Shown: positions 36,701 through 48,770, counted from the stretch's first letter. The stretch: 64,000 nucleotides of DNA from Acridotheres tristis (GCA_037013685.1 CM072897.1:18212643-18276642), one strand, 5' to 3'. The notes: generated by a model from the letters alone, not told the origin. Program-made: numbers and translations.

Positions 36701-39700
36701 CAGAAGAAGCCAGCGTGAGCCTGGATTGTGCTGTGCTTAAAAGCACCTAGAGCTGGATCATTCCTGCCAGCCCAACAGCAGCTCCATCCCTCTGGCTGGC
36801 AGCACAAGGGCCGGCAGAGCTGTGGGCACAGACCTCTGTCCTCAGCCGGCCTCTTGCAGCTTTGATTTATTTTTTTAGCTTCTCTTTTTTGTTGAGCTGT
36901 TATAGCCCAGATCCTTTGCAGGCACCTGTGAGTCCCTCATTCCCTGTGTAGATGCTTTTGGGTCCAGCCTTCTAAGCACCAGGTTGATTCCTTTGTGTGT
37001 GTTCATACAGCTCTTAACATGCCTGCTTCTTAGGCTCAGCTGGAGATACAGTGACTGCTGCAATGATTCGCCTAGCAGAGGCAGAGTGGGCAAAGAAACC
37101 AGGGGAAACATTTGTAGAAGCCACGTCTGAAAGAAAGGAGAGCTGTCAGAATGAAGCTCCATAAGCTCTACAGTTAAATAGCCCAAGATGTGTGCCGTAG
37201 AAAAGCAGGGAAAATGAGTACTGTTAAACTACCCCTTTCCTCCCTTTCAAACTGTTCTTTTAATATCGGGTATTTATCTGTAATTTAAGCCTGTGATTAG
37301 TTTTATCAAAAAGATAGTTCTGAGGCAGAGATCTTAAAAATGATTAGGTGTATGTTTGAAAGACAAGAGCAGCTCTACTTGCACTGAAGGATAAAGACGT
37401 CTGTCTGTTTGCTGCCTTGAGCATCCATCTGCGAGGGCCTTGTGCCAGAAGAAACCTCCAGTTCCACACAGATCCCAACCCATCTCAGACTTACAGGGCA
37501 CTTTTCATCCTCCTTAAAAGATGTCAGAGCAGGTCCTTCTGTCGTTGGGCAAGATTGTCTGAGGTGATTTTATGTCTCTTCTTCTTCATCACACGTCTGC
37601 TTTTGAAGAATGCTCTCAGCTTTGGTGCTGCTGCTGGGGTCCTGGCAGCACAACTTTGCTGAATGCACCTGGAGCCACCAGGAATGTGGAGACACTGGCA
37701 GGTTGGCTTTAAGAGCATCCTGTCAGAGGGGTTTACTGTAGAGGGGGCTGAAGGGCTTGCAGCCCATTCCCCATCCACTCCTGCACCTTTCTGCCTAGTG
37801 GCAGTCCTCTGCCAGGCTGGTGCAATGCCCAGGGACTCCTCTGATGCAGAACCAAGGGGTTTGCTCCAGAGCAAGCAGCCTGGCCCTGCCTCTGTTGTCA
37901 GCCTGATGTAAGGTGGCATAGGTGGAGGTTTTATCCCGAAATTGACTCTGTCACAGAGGATTTTACATGCAGACTCAGTGGGTGTGAAAACATGCTATCC
38001 AGGTACACAGAGAGAGAAGCAGGGGAATTAAAAAAGCTCTGGGTCTCTTCCCCTGTGGTTTGTGGACCAGGTTGCTGTGGGGCAGTGAGCTGTTGTGATG
38101 CAGGTGATCCTGAGCTGCCTAAGGGTTCTTAGATGAAGGTGTTTGAATCTCTCTTGCTTTTTGTCCTGAATTCTCATCCATTTGAATAGTCAACGCTTGT
38201 GAGCCTGGGGAAAAAGAAACAGAAAAAGAGAAAGAAAATGCAGGTCCAGGGTTGGGTCTAATTGACCTTGGCATTGTCCCTTTAAGCAGCCACCCAGGAG
38301 AAGGGAGCAGCTGCTCCAGTCCATTTGAGGGTGCAGATACAGCATATCCAACCCTGCCTGTGCTGCCTGGCTTCACCTGCTCTCTGCAAATCTTTAACCC
38401 TTCAGGGCTGGAGAAAAGGGAGCTGTATTTGCAGCATAACTTTATATGCACAGTGCTGGGTATGCTGAGTAAATGCACCTCCCTGGTGGCAGCAAGCAGG
38501 ATCTGGAGGTGCCACCCACTGCCACAACTCCTGCTGCAGGCAGGGGGATGAGTACATTACAGAATGCAATCAGATGAGGGTTGATTTGATGTAGACTGCC
38601 AAGTTAGGATGCTCTTCCCACTTCTCCTTCCCTGCCCTTTCTGTGGCTGAGGATCTGAGGCACTAGAAAACCCTAAGAAGACCAAACCAAACCCACGAGG
38701 CCATAAGACCTCTGATGGAAGGGGTTGTGGCTCTGTGTGAAGTGCCAGAGTATCTATGAGGTCCTTTGGAGGTTGGTCCCTAAGGAGAGAACTTGTCCTT
38801 TAGGCCACCAGCATTCCTCACCACATGCGAGGGCAGGAGGGGCTGCTCAGGCTGCATTGAGCAGGTTCAAAGGGAGCAGGACCTGGAGAGGCTCTTCTGA
38901 AGGCCTTAGAGCAAGGCTTGTCTTCCCATGCCCTGCTGCACTTTCCCCTGCTCCTCCACAAATGGCTGAGGACATTATCAGGCTGCCTCAGGTCTCTGGG
39001 TGAGATGCAGGGGCTGAGTGTCAGGTTGTTATTAAATATCATTAGTAGGTGCCAAAGCTGTGTGTAGCTCCTCAGGCACGGCCAGTGACTGGAGGAGGGA
39101 TGGTTCACAGTGCCAGGAGATGAGTGAATGCTGAGGGTCAGGCACACCTCCCACTGGGCTGCCTTCAGCTCTCCTTACCTGCTCATTACCTGGTGGAGAC
39201 AGGAGCAAGGGGGATTTCCTTGGAGGGTGTGTGTCACCAGGGACTTTCTTGTGCTCACATGGGGAGTCCCCAGCATGGTCTGTGTGTGAGGGAGAAGGAC
39301 CTGTGCAGCCCCCAAATCCTCCCCTTGTATGACTCTGCTCTCTAGGGGCTCCAGTATGGGGCAGAGCAGGCTCCTGCCCATCACAGTGGAGCTGCCCAGG
39401 GGAAAGACTGTTTTAGCCTCTCTTCTACCCAGCAGAGACAACTGAAAAAGAAATTTTGCAAATGTTTCTCTTGCTATTTTCCATGCTTGGCTCTAGCTTT
39501 CCCCCAGAGAGAGATGGAGATGGTGCACTGTTGAGGAGGCAGCACCAGCATTTCCAGGAATGCTACCTGCTTGCTTTAGTGCCTGGCTAGCTGTGGAGAT
39601 CTGGGGAGGAGCTGGCTTTAGGTGCAGGGACACGAGCCAAAAAACCCAGAAAACACCTGCCTGGAGGGTGAGATGGAGGCAGAGTGAACACCCTGGAGTG

Positions 39701-39724
39701 GGAGCCAAGGGACGGGGAGTGGAG
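36701..39724. other. Non-coding stretch without recognised genes
   Basis: No exon, RNA gene or clear repeat is recognised. A purine-rich run lies at 38,205-38,240. Confidence 0.5.
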
Positions 39725-39880
39725 CAATCATCTGCCCGAAGCAATCGCGGCCGTCAGCGCAGCACAGAGACTCTCGCTCGCATTTATTTAAGGCGAGATG
39801 CCCTAGTTTTGTGCTTTCAGTGGAGTCCCTAATTATTCCTCAATCTTTGTAGTGAGCTAATTAGTTTCTCAGCACTCAAG
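39725..39880. promoter_or_regulatory. Candidate regulatory block with two TAATTA sites
   Basis: Several CpGs at 39,735-39,795 (CGCGGCCGTCAGCGC type sequence) are followed by TAATTA at 39,830-39,835 and the palindrome CTAATTAG at 39,857-39,864. The homeodomain sites are 28 bp apart. The combination is unusual for neutral intergenic DNA in this window, but nothing proves function. Confidence 0.3.
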
Positions 39881-41702
39881 GCTGGGGAACACTGATAGGC
39901 TTGGGAAGCACAAGTGAAAGGGATGATGAGGAGAAGAGAGCTGGTGGGAAATGGCTGACTGGCAGACAGGAATGGCTGAGAGCAGGGCAGGGTTTGGAGC
40001 TGATGGCTGATGGTCTGGGGGGGTGATGGAGGAGGGAAGAGCCATCATGTCGTGTCAGGCAGGGTGCTGGAGTGTGATGATATGGGAAACAGCGATGGAG
40101 CCGCAGGTGGTAATTGAGGAGGGGCTGGAGGTGGGGAGGGAGAGGGATGGCCTGGGGCAGAGCAGCCACAAAGCCCAGGGCAGGGTTCAGGGGTGGGATC
40201 CTGCATGGAGGGGAGCACAGTGCTGGGCAGGGCAGCAGCTGCCCCCTTACGTGGGTGCTTCCTTGGGCAGCTGCCTTTCCCAGGGTGCTGCCTGCAGGAC
40301 CAGCAGCCTTTCCTGACTGTCCCAACATTTTGCTGGCTCTGTGGTGACACTGAAGAGCTTTGCTGGGAGAGGCCAGCCTGGTCTCCAAGCTGGATGCTCA
40401 CTGTTCTGCCTGGTCGGAGCAGCTTCTTTCAGAGACAGCCACCACAGATAAGGTTACTGATCCCACAATCCCACTGATATCACAATGCCACTGATACCGA
40501 GGCCCACAGTGTTCCCGTGTAGGCGTTCTCCTCTGGCTGGTCTATGTGCATGGATGGCTCGTTGCTCTGACACAGGGCTGTGCTCCAGAGCCCACGCTCC
40601 TTACATCTGCACTGTGAGCCCCAGGAGCACAAAGGTCTCATTGCAGTTGTCACTGTCATTGGGAAGTTCCCAGTGGCCACCGAGTGCAGTGTGTGACAAC
40701 TTTGAAGTGCCCAGGTGGCCATGGATTTATTAGGGTATTATCCTACTAGTGCTGCAAATGGTGTCATCTGTCTTCTAAACTTTGCACTTTATTTCAGGGA
40801 GAGAATTTAGTCTATCCAGGCAATATGCTGTAGCTATAGCATATGATAAAGCCCTGCTGGGAAGTGTAGTTTAATTGATTTTGTTATTAAAGTGCCACTG
40901 GAATAAATTTGCTCATTTGAATGAAATGTCTTATTACCTGGATCGTAACAGGCACACGATGAAATCTCCAGAGGGGCTGGAGCTACCCACTGGTGATAGA
41001 AGCTGACATGGAGCAGCTGAGAGGGACCACACCTGCCACCCTGTTCACTGCAGGCTGGTCACCCTGAGACCCTCAGCAGCCACCCAAATCTGCAGGGAAA
41101 CTGCTTGGAAACCTCAGGATGGGAACAAACCACAGTGGCAGGGCACACTGTGCTTTAGTCACACTTTGTGTTGTTCATCTAGTCCTTTTCTCAGGTGAGG
41201 GCATTGTTTTAAAAGGAATTGAGGAAAAATCTCTTTCACAGGACAGTGTTTCTTTAGTACCACCAGTAATGGGGGTGGATTGGGAAATGAACCGTTCCCC
41301 ATTACACTGGGACTAACAGCACAGCCCATGCTTTCCAGTTAAAATTTGATTGCCTCGAATCCTGAGGATTATGGAAAATAAGAAAAAGGCCTAGTAAAAT
41401 TTATGGGTTTTAATCATAAACTGATAGAATCACAGTAAATCTATCATAAGCATGCAGATACAGATCCAGCAATAAGAGAGGAAAGCAATGGGTTTTTTCT
41501 TGGAAGAGCTATGTGTACCTTGGCAGGGCCAGGGAGAGAGGAAGCAGGGCTGCTCCCCCAGCCATCTTCTCTGGGGCGTTGAGCCCCTGCACCTCAAATC
41601 CTTTCTCTGCTGTGTCCTGCAAAAGCCTGGAAGCAGGGACTGCACTGCAAAGTCCCTGCCCTGTCTCATGGCAAACCAGCTGGGCAGGGCTGGAGAGCCC
41701 AT
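39881..41702. other. Non-coding stretch without recognised genes
   Basis: No exon is recognised. The part at 40,770-40,960 is AT-rich with ATTA-type words and could be conserved non-coding DNA. The rest is ordinary sequence. Confidence 0.5.
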
Positions 41703-42190
41703 GTGGAGGTGGAAAAACAGGAACAAAGCAAGAGAAGGGGGGAAGAGAGGGAAGGGAAAAAGGAATCAAAACCTAGAGATCTTTTTTTTCCCTCCACCTC
41801 TCTGTGTGCTGCTCGCTGTGGTGGAAGCAGGATGAGACCCTGCCAGGGGAGGAGGGAAGCAGAAATGTGGGGGAGAAACCTGTGTGCAGAGGGGACTGCA
41901 GGGGAAGCACAGCCTTGGTGGAGAGAGGAGAGCTCTTGACAGAGAGAAATGGCAGGAGAGTGAGGGAGCAGCACAGAAGGCAGAAAGTATTTAAAAAAAA
42001 AAGTGTGATAAGGAAGAAAAAAGGGAGAGAGTAAAATATTGGCTCTGAAGCTGAGATAAGAGAGAGAGGGCAGTTAGTGAGAGAAGGAGTAAAATGAAGT
42101 GTGATAAGGCCTGATAGAAGCAGCAAACCCAGGCAGAGAGCCGGGGGGCTGCAGGCAGAGAGCAGAGGAGCTGAGGGCAGAGCTGGGGGG
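41703..42190. repeat. Purine-rich strand-asymmetric tract with GATAAG words
   Basis: Apart from a short T-rich interruption near 41,780, the plus strand is dominated by A and G for almost 500 bp, with many GAGAG, GGAAG and GGCAGAG words. GTGTGATAAGG occurs twice (about 42,003 and 42,099), with another GATAAGA near 42,053. The tract explains the long C/T-rich open frames on the opposite strand, which I do not regard as genes. Confidence 0.6.
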
Positions 42191-44411
42191 CTGTGCAGCA
42201 CAGAATGTGAAGGGCCAGCCTGAGCCCCTCTTCTCTGGTCAGCCTTGCCCCTCTACATGCTCTGCATACCGCTGGTGATCCATAGAGAGGAGCTGAGTGG
42301 GCACAGGGGTTGGTGGGGATGGTCAGGGGCTTGGTGGGTGTAAATATGGGTCCTGCAGGGTGCTCATAACCCTGCTCCTGCCTCAGAGGCAGAGGGGAGA
42401 GCTGACTCCTGCCTGCCAGGCACCTGCCTGTCATGGCCCTGGCAGTGGGGGAACACATGGAGCTGCTGGGGAGGGAAGGGCCTGGGGTGGGTGATGTTCC
42501 TAAGCTGAAGTGCTGTTTAACTACTCATCCTCCTCCCTGCTGTGTCCCCACACACGCTCCCTGTCATGAAGATCCCCATGGGACTCCCGGCCTAGGAAGC
42601 AGAGGAGGTAAAGCACGTTTGCCCTTCGTGCCCTAAGCCTCAATTCCCTGGGTTTTTTTTGCTACTTCTTTAAACTGTTTTATAAAGTGCTTTGTATTTA
42701 CTGTGATTCAGAAGAAACAAGTGGAAACTGCTGTCTGGCTCTGACACATGGGCCACGGTTCCCTGAAGAGCAGTGCTGGAACCCAGCCTCTGCTTTCTCA
42801 CCCCTGAGTAAACTGCAATAGAAACAGACTGTAAATCTCAGCAAAGGAGAGAAAGAGTCTATTCTTTGGACTTGGTTTTGTTTTTTTTTTCTCATTTTTA
42901 CCAGCTATGAAAATGGCTGAGCTTAGTTGCTGGTCACTCTGAGATGCTTTTCTTCTGCTCCATCCATCTGCTTCAATCACATGGTGACTGGAAAAAAAAA
43001 TTATCCAGTTCACAAAGCATCGAAGATTAAAAAATCAGTGTGGGTAACAAAGTGTGTGGCAGGCATCAGTGCCACAGAGCATTGGGCACACTCACTAATG
43101 AGGGATTTGAGCTGCAGCTTGGGATTTAGAGCAGCAGTGTGGCCTTCCCCAGGAGGGTTTTGGGCAGCAGAGGTGGAGGGGTTGGGGACAGGTGTGGGGC
43201 TGTGAGACAGGGCTGGGCTGGGAAAATTCCTCAGATGTTCTACTGAAAATAAATAATTTCTTTTTTTTTTAACGTTTTATAAACGTTTTATGAACGTTTT
43301 TTGACAGTGAAAGACTTGGTCCCCTCCCTTTGAATGCTGGGGCTCTGTAACGTGTTACAAATTCCTCATTTGGACTTGATTATTAGTATTTTTTTAAATC
43401 TATGTGTGTTGAATTACCTCTTTTCATTACAGCATTAAAAGGGATAACTGGAGCCAATTAAGCAACTCTTTTGGATGGCCAGTGCCTGTAGCTGTCCAGG
43501 GTCATAGAGACCCCCCCTCCACCTCTGTGCTGAGCCACTGGTTGAGTTTGTGTCAGTCCGGGTAGCCAAGCTCAGACTGAGCGTTCTGTGCCTCAAATTC
43601 TTTCTTGCTTGGCTTCACTTGGCTTGGACTTGTCCTCCCGGGGCTGAGGCCCCTGTACATCCCTGGGGGAGTGCTGCTCTGAGCTCCTGGAGCAGGATCT
43701 GCAGTCTCTGGGGCTTGCCTTCAGCTTCACCCCTAGGTTTGTGTGTTGCTGTTGGCGATTTTGTGTTTAGCTCACTGAAAGTATTGGTTAAACACTGGTG
43801 GGAAGGGAAGCTCATAAAGAGCATTTTGCTTTGCACTTTTAAAAAGCAAAACAAAAGCCAAAGGCTTTTTAAAAATGTATTGGTTTCAAAGTTACAAAGG
43901 AAAGATATGTTAGAGATGAGGAAAGAACAAATCAAAGCTTCTGAAACTTGCTGTGGAGAAAGAAACATAAGATGTTTCATTTGAAGATGAACAGAAAGCT
44001 GAAATCAGCAAAAACTCCTCTTCCCTACAGCACAGATGCTTCAGGTTGGTTCTTCTAGGTTGGCACATTGCTGAAAGAAAAGCAAATCCAGTCTTTCCCC
44101 TCTTGGGGCTCCAGGTTCCTAGCACTTATATTTTACCATCTTGTAGTGACTTTGATCCCTGGGGGCTCCTTAGGTGCCTCACAAATCAAGAATGCAAATC
44201 TGGGCTCATCTACCTCAGAGGTGTCTCTGGGGCTAGGGGGGTCAGGGGGGTGCCACCCTCTCGGCAGCTAGGAAAGTTGGGAAGCAGCTGCTGATTCAGT
44301 AAGGATTATAAAACCTTTAGTGCCCATATTGACACTATTTGCAGGGATGTTTTGTGCTTCCAGCCCTGGAAGCCCAGTGGCCAATTTAACCCACATTTCC
44401 TCCCTTTTCTT
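42191..44411. other. Non-coding stretch without recognised genes
   Basis: No exon is recognised. It contains a small AACGTT repeat at 43,271-43,303, listed separately, and otherwise ordinary sequence. Confidence 0.5.
43271..43303. repeat. Three AACGTTTT units at 11-bp spacing
   Basis: AACGTTTTAT, AACGTTTTAT and AACGTTTTTT start at 43,271, 43,282 and 43,293, immediately after a T-run. The palindromic AACGTT core recurs every 11 bp, close to one helical turn. Confidence 0.85.
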
Positions 44412-44471
44412 GTGGAGATGATCCTTAAAGTCTCTTTCAGCCCAGCCCAACCCATTCCATGGTTCTATGAG
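44412..44471 (+). mobile_element. CR1 LINE, short degraded 3' end
   Basis: The words 'gatgatccttaaagtctctttcag', 'cccaacccattccat' and 'ggttctatga' match the last 60 bases of the CR1 consensus (gatgatctttaaggtcccttccaaccca ... attctatga). Confidence 0.7.
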
Positions 44472-45319
44472 GCAACACGGATCTTCCAGATCTAATCCAA
44501 GTTCCAGAGCTGAGCAAAGGCAGGATGTTGCTGTAACCAGACCCCGTGGTGATGGGCACACTGGTGTGCTAGGCAAGGGCAGACAGTGTGTCACAGCCTG
44601 TGCTTGTTCTCTGCCTCAGCCTATGCCTGTGTTTATAGACCTGTGGAATTCCACTTTCAAACAAGCTCTCCTGTGAGCCTGGAATTCCCTTGGATGTGCC
44701 TGAGGGTGCTTGAGAGTCTGGCTGCCAGTGATCGGGTCCTGAATTACAGGCAGCTGGGGAGCAGTGCTGGAGCTGCTCTAGCCACCCGGCACCAGTCGCT
44801 GGAGGTACCCAAGTGGCTGCTGTCAGTGGATGTGTCACATCCCTGCCCATAGGGACAGCTGTGCAGAGCACAGGAGCCAGCTTTTCCCCTGGAGGAGAGG
44901 AGAGGAAACCCCTGGTATTGCTGCAAAGGCTGGCAGAAGATCCTTTCCCCATATAAGAAGCAGTAGGATCCCCAGCCCTGCCCAAGCAAAGCCTGGCCCC
45001 CACTGGAGGCCACGGATAGGGCCAGCCCTGCAGTGGGGCTCTGCATTGTCCTCCCACACAGAGGGCAGGAAAGCACAGCCCTGCTCCACAGGCTTCGGGG
45101 ATAGGCAGGGGAACTGACTATAAAACCAGGAAAAATAGTCAGCCTGCTCTTGGTGCCACGAAGGGCACTGCGGGAGGTGCCTTTAGTGTCAGCAGGAGAC
45201 TCGCCCTGGCCTGGGGCTGCTCTTGGCAAGGCATCTGGGAAGTGCCTCTGAGGCAGGAAAGCAAGCACTTGCCAGGTACAGAACTGGACAGATCAAGAAG
45301 TCAAGATTTTGCATTCCAA
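44472..45319. other. Non-coding stretch between CR1 fragment and LINGO1 3' end
   Basis: No exon is recognised. Several overlapping open frames exist on both strands at 44,570-45,270 because the segment is GC-rich, but none resembles a known protein. Confidence 0.5.
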
Positions 45320-45758
45320 CTATCTATAGGAAATAGGGTTTTTTTATTATTTCAAGTTTTCATAAAAATCCATAATTATTGAAATCAAAGTTACAGAAGA
45401 AAGTTTGTAACTTTTTTATTGATTTTATTTCTTTTTTCTTTCTTTTTCCCACCCCCCCGTTGTTTTTCCCCTCTCAGAGTTATATCTGACACCAGAGTCC
45501 ATCAGACAAAGTCCTTACAAACACAGGAGTCCTGAAGACATCGGCTGAATGTTTTCCTGGTATAAAGAAGAAGAGGAGGAGGAGGCGGTGGTGACAGTGC
45601 GGGCGCAGTGGGTTTGGACAGGGGCAGAGGGCACGGTGGAAGGAGAGAGGTCGGTATGTTTGTAGCAACGTTTGTTAATTATTTTTTATTTGTTCATTTG
45701 TTCTTTTTTTAAAAAAAAAACAAAACAACACCATTATTATTTGCAAATTGTTGCCTGG
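45320..45758 (-). other. LINGO1: LINGO1 3' untranslated region
   Basis: The stretch follows the LINGO1 stop codon on the minus strand. It is AT-rich with long T/A runs and contains several AATAAA signals, the most distal at 45,343-45,348. Cleavage would be expected 10-30 bases beyond it, near 45,315-45,335. The right border is fixed by the stop codon. The left border is inferred. Confidence 0.65.
45343..45348 (-). terminator. LINGO1: LINGO1 distal polyadenylation signal (AATAAA)
   Basis: AATAAA is read on the minus strand, about 410 bases beyond the stop codon. Alternative signals stand at 45,415-45,420, 45,424-45,429 and 45,685-45,690. The distal one is preferred because the AT-rich 3' UTR texture continues up to it and ends soon after. 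Confidence 0.5.
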
Positions 45759-47612
45759 TTAAATCATTTTCATATTGAACTTGCGCGGCGCGTCGGCAGA
45801 GCTGATGCCCGCGTCGGACTTCCGTGGCACGTACTCGATTTCAATATTGTGCTTGGTGTTGCCTTTCCCACGGCTCCACAGGAAGAGGAGCACCAGACAG
45901 AAGAGCACGACGCCCAGGAAAGAGATGAAGCCCATGGTGGTGGCGATGATGAGAGTCTTGATGTCAAAGGGGAAAGGCACGGTGGCGCGCGTGCTGTTGG
46001 CATCGCTCTCGTTGGGCTGGTTGGAGATGAACGCGAAGGTCTTGTTGGGCTGGTGGGGCCAGTCTGGGGAGTAGCTGCGCACGTGCAGGTGGGCCAGCAT
46101 GGTGTCGTTGCCACCCGCGTTGCTGGCGATGCATAGGTAGGTGCCATTGTCCTGGATCTGGGCGTAGCGCACCTCCAGCGTGCCGTCAGGGAAGACAGTG
46201 AGCCGCCCGTTGGTTTTGGTAGAGATGAGGTGCTTCCGGGGAGAGAGCCACATGATGGTGGGCGGCGGGTCCCCATCTGCCCGGCAGACAAAATGCACCG
46301 TGTGGCCTTCGTCCACGAAGATCTGCTGAGGTTTGCGGTCCCGTATTCGTGCTCGGCGGCAGGTGAAGTAGTTGGGCAGGAGGACGTCAGGGAAGTCCTT
46401 GAACTCCTTGCCCTGGACGAACTCGGGGGTGGAGCAGGTGGGCTGCTGCTTGTTGAAGTTCAACCTCCATCGCCGCCGGAAAACCCAGAGCAGCCGACAG
46501 TCGCAGGCTAAGGGGTTGTTGTCAAGGATGAGCGTCTCCAGGTTGCCCACCGAGTGGAAAGCTGACTCCTCCAGGGTGGTCAGCAGGTTCCCTGACACGT
46601 TCAGGATGCGCAGGTAATTGAGGCCGCGGAAGGCGAAGGGCTCGACCGTGGTGAGCTGCCCTCCCACCAGCTGGATCTCCTGGAGCCTGAGCAGGTCATG
46701 GAGCATTGAGCCCTCGATGGAGACGATGGGGTTGTAGGACAGGTTCAGGAACCGGAGGTAAACCAAGTGCCTCACCGACACATACGGGATGGACGTCAGG
46801 TTGCAGTGAGTGATGGACAAGGAGGTCAGGTTCAACCCATAGAGGCAGTTGGATGTCATAGTATCCAGGTAGGGCCAGTGTGAGATCTCGAGGACCTTGA
46901 GCCGGTACAGCCTCTTGAATGAGTAATCCCGGATGGTGTTGATGTTCAGATGGCGCAGCCGCAGCACAATCAAGCCGTGAAGGTGAGACAGGGCCTCCGT
47001 GGGGATGGAGGTCAGGTTGCATTTCTCCAGGGTCAACTGCTCCAGGCTGTTGAGGCCACTGAAGGCCCGGTGGGAGATGTAGACAAGGTCGTTGTCCCCC
47101 ACCTCCAAAGACTTCAGGTTGTACAAGTCCTGGAACATGTAGTCTAGGAGGATCACAATTTTGTTCTCACTAATGTCTAGCTTGGTAAGGTTGCTGAGTC
47201 CAGTAAACACTCCCAAAGGGATCAGCTTGAGTCTGTTACTCCTGAGCCCCAGCGTCCTGAGGTTGAAGAGGTTGTTGAAAGCCCCAGGTTCAATGGCACT
47301 GATAATGTTCTCGTTCAGCTCCAGCTCCTCCAGGTGAGGGTAGTTGGCAAATTCATCCTGGTTGAGCGTCTTGATGCGGTTCTTGCCCAAGTCCAGCAGC
47401 CTGGTCTCGGTGGGGATCCCCTCTGGCACTATCATGAATCGCTTGCGGTGGCACAGGACGGCGCGCTCCTGGGCAGAGCACTCGCAGCGCGGCGGGCAGC
47501 CTGTGGCGGAGCCGGACAGGATGGATCCCAGCATCAGCAGGAGAATCGGCTGCCAGCAGGCCAGGATTGGGCTGCGCATACTCGCCTCCCCAGCTACCAT
47601 CCTATCTCTCAC
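45759..47612 (-). CDS. LINGO1: LINGO1 main coding exon (all but the first two codons)
   Basis: Leucine-rich repeat and Ig domain-containing protein 1 is a type I membrane protein of neurons and oligodendrocytes. In mammals it acts with NgR1 and p75 or TROY to limit axon growth and myelination. With two residues from the upstream exon the product is 619 residues, against 620 in human. In that numbering: signal peptide to about residue 40; LRR N-cap with Cys 41, 45, 47 and 56; about twelve LRRs (70-360); LRR C-cap with Cys 372, 374, 395 and 420; I-set Ig domain about 430-513 with Cys 445 and 496; transmembrane helix 557-581; 38-residue tail with the family's [20 protein letters not shown] end. 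Eleven N-glycosylation sequons are present. The frame stays open upstream to 47,723, but a strong splice acceptor puts the exon start at 47,612. An internal start at 47,600 (MVAG) has an optimal Kozak context and would give 613 residues. No disruption is seen. Confidence 0.98.
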   Translation of the reverse strand: MRDRMVAGEASMRSPILACWQPILLLMLGSILSGSATGCPPRCECSAQERAVLCHRKRFMIVPEGIPTETRLLDLGKNRIKTLNQDEFANYPHLEELELNENIISAIEPGAFNNLFNLRTLGLRSNRLKLIPLGVFTGLSNLTKLDISENKIVILLDYMFQDLYNLKSLEVGDNDLVYISHRAFSGLNSLEQLTLEKCNLTSIPTEALSHLHGLIVLRLRHLNINTIRDYSFKRLYRLKVLEISHWPYLDTMTSNCLYGLNLTSLSITHCNLTSIPYVSVRHLVYLRFLNLSYNPIVSIEGSMLHDLLRLQEIQLVGGQLTTVEPFAFRGLNYLRILNVSGNLLTTLEESAFHSVGNLETLILDNNPLACDCRLLWVFRRRWRLNFNKQQPTCSTPEFVQGKEFKDFPDVLLPNYFTCRRARIRDRKPQQIFVDEGHTVHFVCRADGDPPPTIMWLSPRKHLISTKTNGRLTVFPDGTLEVRYAQIQDNGTYLCIASNAGGNDTMLAHLHVRSYSPDWPHQPNKTFAFISNQPNESDANSTRATVPFPFDIKTLIIATTMGFISFLGVVLFCLVLLFLWSRGKGNTKHNIEIEYVPRKSDAGISSADAPRKFNMKMI

Positions 47613-47646
47613 CTGCAGGTAACAGCGGGAGACAAAGAGCAAGGGG
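47613..47646 (-). other. LINGO1: Splice acceptor of the LINGO1 main exon
   Basis: Read on the minus strand, a pyrimidine-rich run (cttgctctttgtctcccgc) leads into ttacctgcag, and the exon begins GTGAGAGATAGG. The first codons read V-R-D-R before the internal Met. They correspond in place to V-S-K-R in human LINGO1, where an upstream exon also supplies the first two residues. Confidence 0.85.
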
Positions 47647-48404
47647 CAGGTGAGCAAACAACAGGCACGGCCAAGGCTAAAGTTCTGGTGTCCTGGCAGA
47701 GGTGATAGTAAGGCAAAAAGCACGGCTGATGAACAGCAGAGGATTTAATTTTCCAGTTGAAATCCAGCCCTTTGGCTTCAAGACCCTCTCTCCTCCCCAC
47801 TCCCTGACTTTCCACTTGATGATTGAACGTGCACAGACTTTTGAGTGGAAGGCCTTGAGGAATCTGTGTCAGACAGCTTCCTCTGCTTCTTAAAAAAATA
47901 ATTTAATACGAAACACATCTATCTACATCCTATTTTAAGCTCTTGAAATTATTCCATTCCCTGTAGATGGAGCCTGAATATAAAGGCTGCTTTGCAAACA
48001 GAGGAGCCGAGCACAGGATGGAATGTCTGGGGGAACCCCACTTGGGGTGCGCAACACTGAGAGCTCAGCGGGAGCCAGCTCCCTCCCTCTGTGCTCCCCT
48101 ATGCCCCAGCTGCTTTCAGTGTGTCCCCAGGGCCAATTCCTTGTCTCCCACCATGCCAGCCTGCAAGGGCAGACCCAAACCATTCCCCCTCAAGAAACAG
48201 CAACTGGGCAGGCACTGCCTACAGAGCAAGCTGTAGCCTCGAGTCAGGTCCAGGGGGTCCCTGGGATAATGAGGAGCCCAGACCCAGCCTCCTGCTGCTG
48301 TCCCTGGGGAGGGCTGGGAGCCCTCCCCGGGGGTTCGTGGTCTGACTTGTGCCCCAGCCCAAAGCCATCCCAGCCCGGCAGAAGCGGATGCTCCCTGTTA
48401 CGCT

Positions 48405-48770
48405 GCATTGTTGCGTTTATTTCCTTGTGCAGGCTGTTATGAGGAATCAAATCATATCAATAGTGCATATTAGATCTCTGGTTACTCCAGCCCATGTTTA
48501 TATCTATTGTTATGTTACTCTCTGTGCTGCTCCCACTAATGCTATTTATGGCTATCTCCGAACACACCCAATCCATTACTTCCATTGGCTCCGTTTGTAT
48601 CCATCACTGTATATCCTGCCCATTACTTTCCCTGCTCTAGCACTATTTATGGGGCTGGTACACGTTCTGCACATTCCTGCCATTGCATCTGCTCATATTC
48701 ATCATTTCATACAGATATATGACCCAAGGATCACTTTTGTTCCCAAAAAATTATTCAAAATTTCTTTGTA
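48405..48770. other. Compositionally distinct, pyrimidine-biased intronic block
   Basis: G is scarce on the plus strand and A/T/C words dominate. GCTATTTATGG and CACTATTTATGG recur about 110 bp apart, suggesting an old imperfect duplication. An open frame of 140 codons rich in I, H and Y spans it. It resembles no family I know and its first codon is not ATG. Confidence 0.4.

Noticed and set aside
40823..40844. ATATGCT / AGCATAT inverted repeat
   Set aside because: Seven-base arms with a free loop length occur many times by chance in 64 kb.
41773..42201. Leu/Ser/Phe-rich open frame on the minus strand
   Set aside because: It is the complement of the purine-rich tract, and its hydrophobic look comes from C/T-rich codons.
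45770..46511. Long open frames in other frames over the LINGO1 exon
   Set aside because: They are shadows of the GC-rich LINGO1 coding sequence, whose own frame matches the known protein throughout.
47601..47723. Extension of LINGO1 by 41 residues upstream of the internal Met
   Set aside because: Only the four residues V-R-D-R directly before the Met belong to the exon. The rest is intron upstream of a strong acceptor, and the uppermost codon is not ATG.
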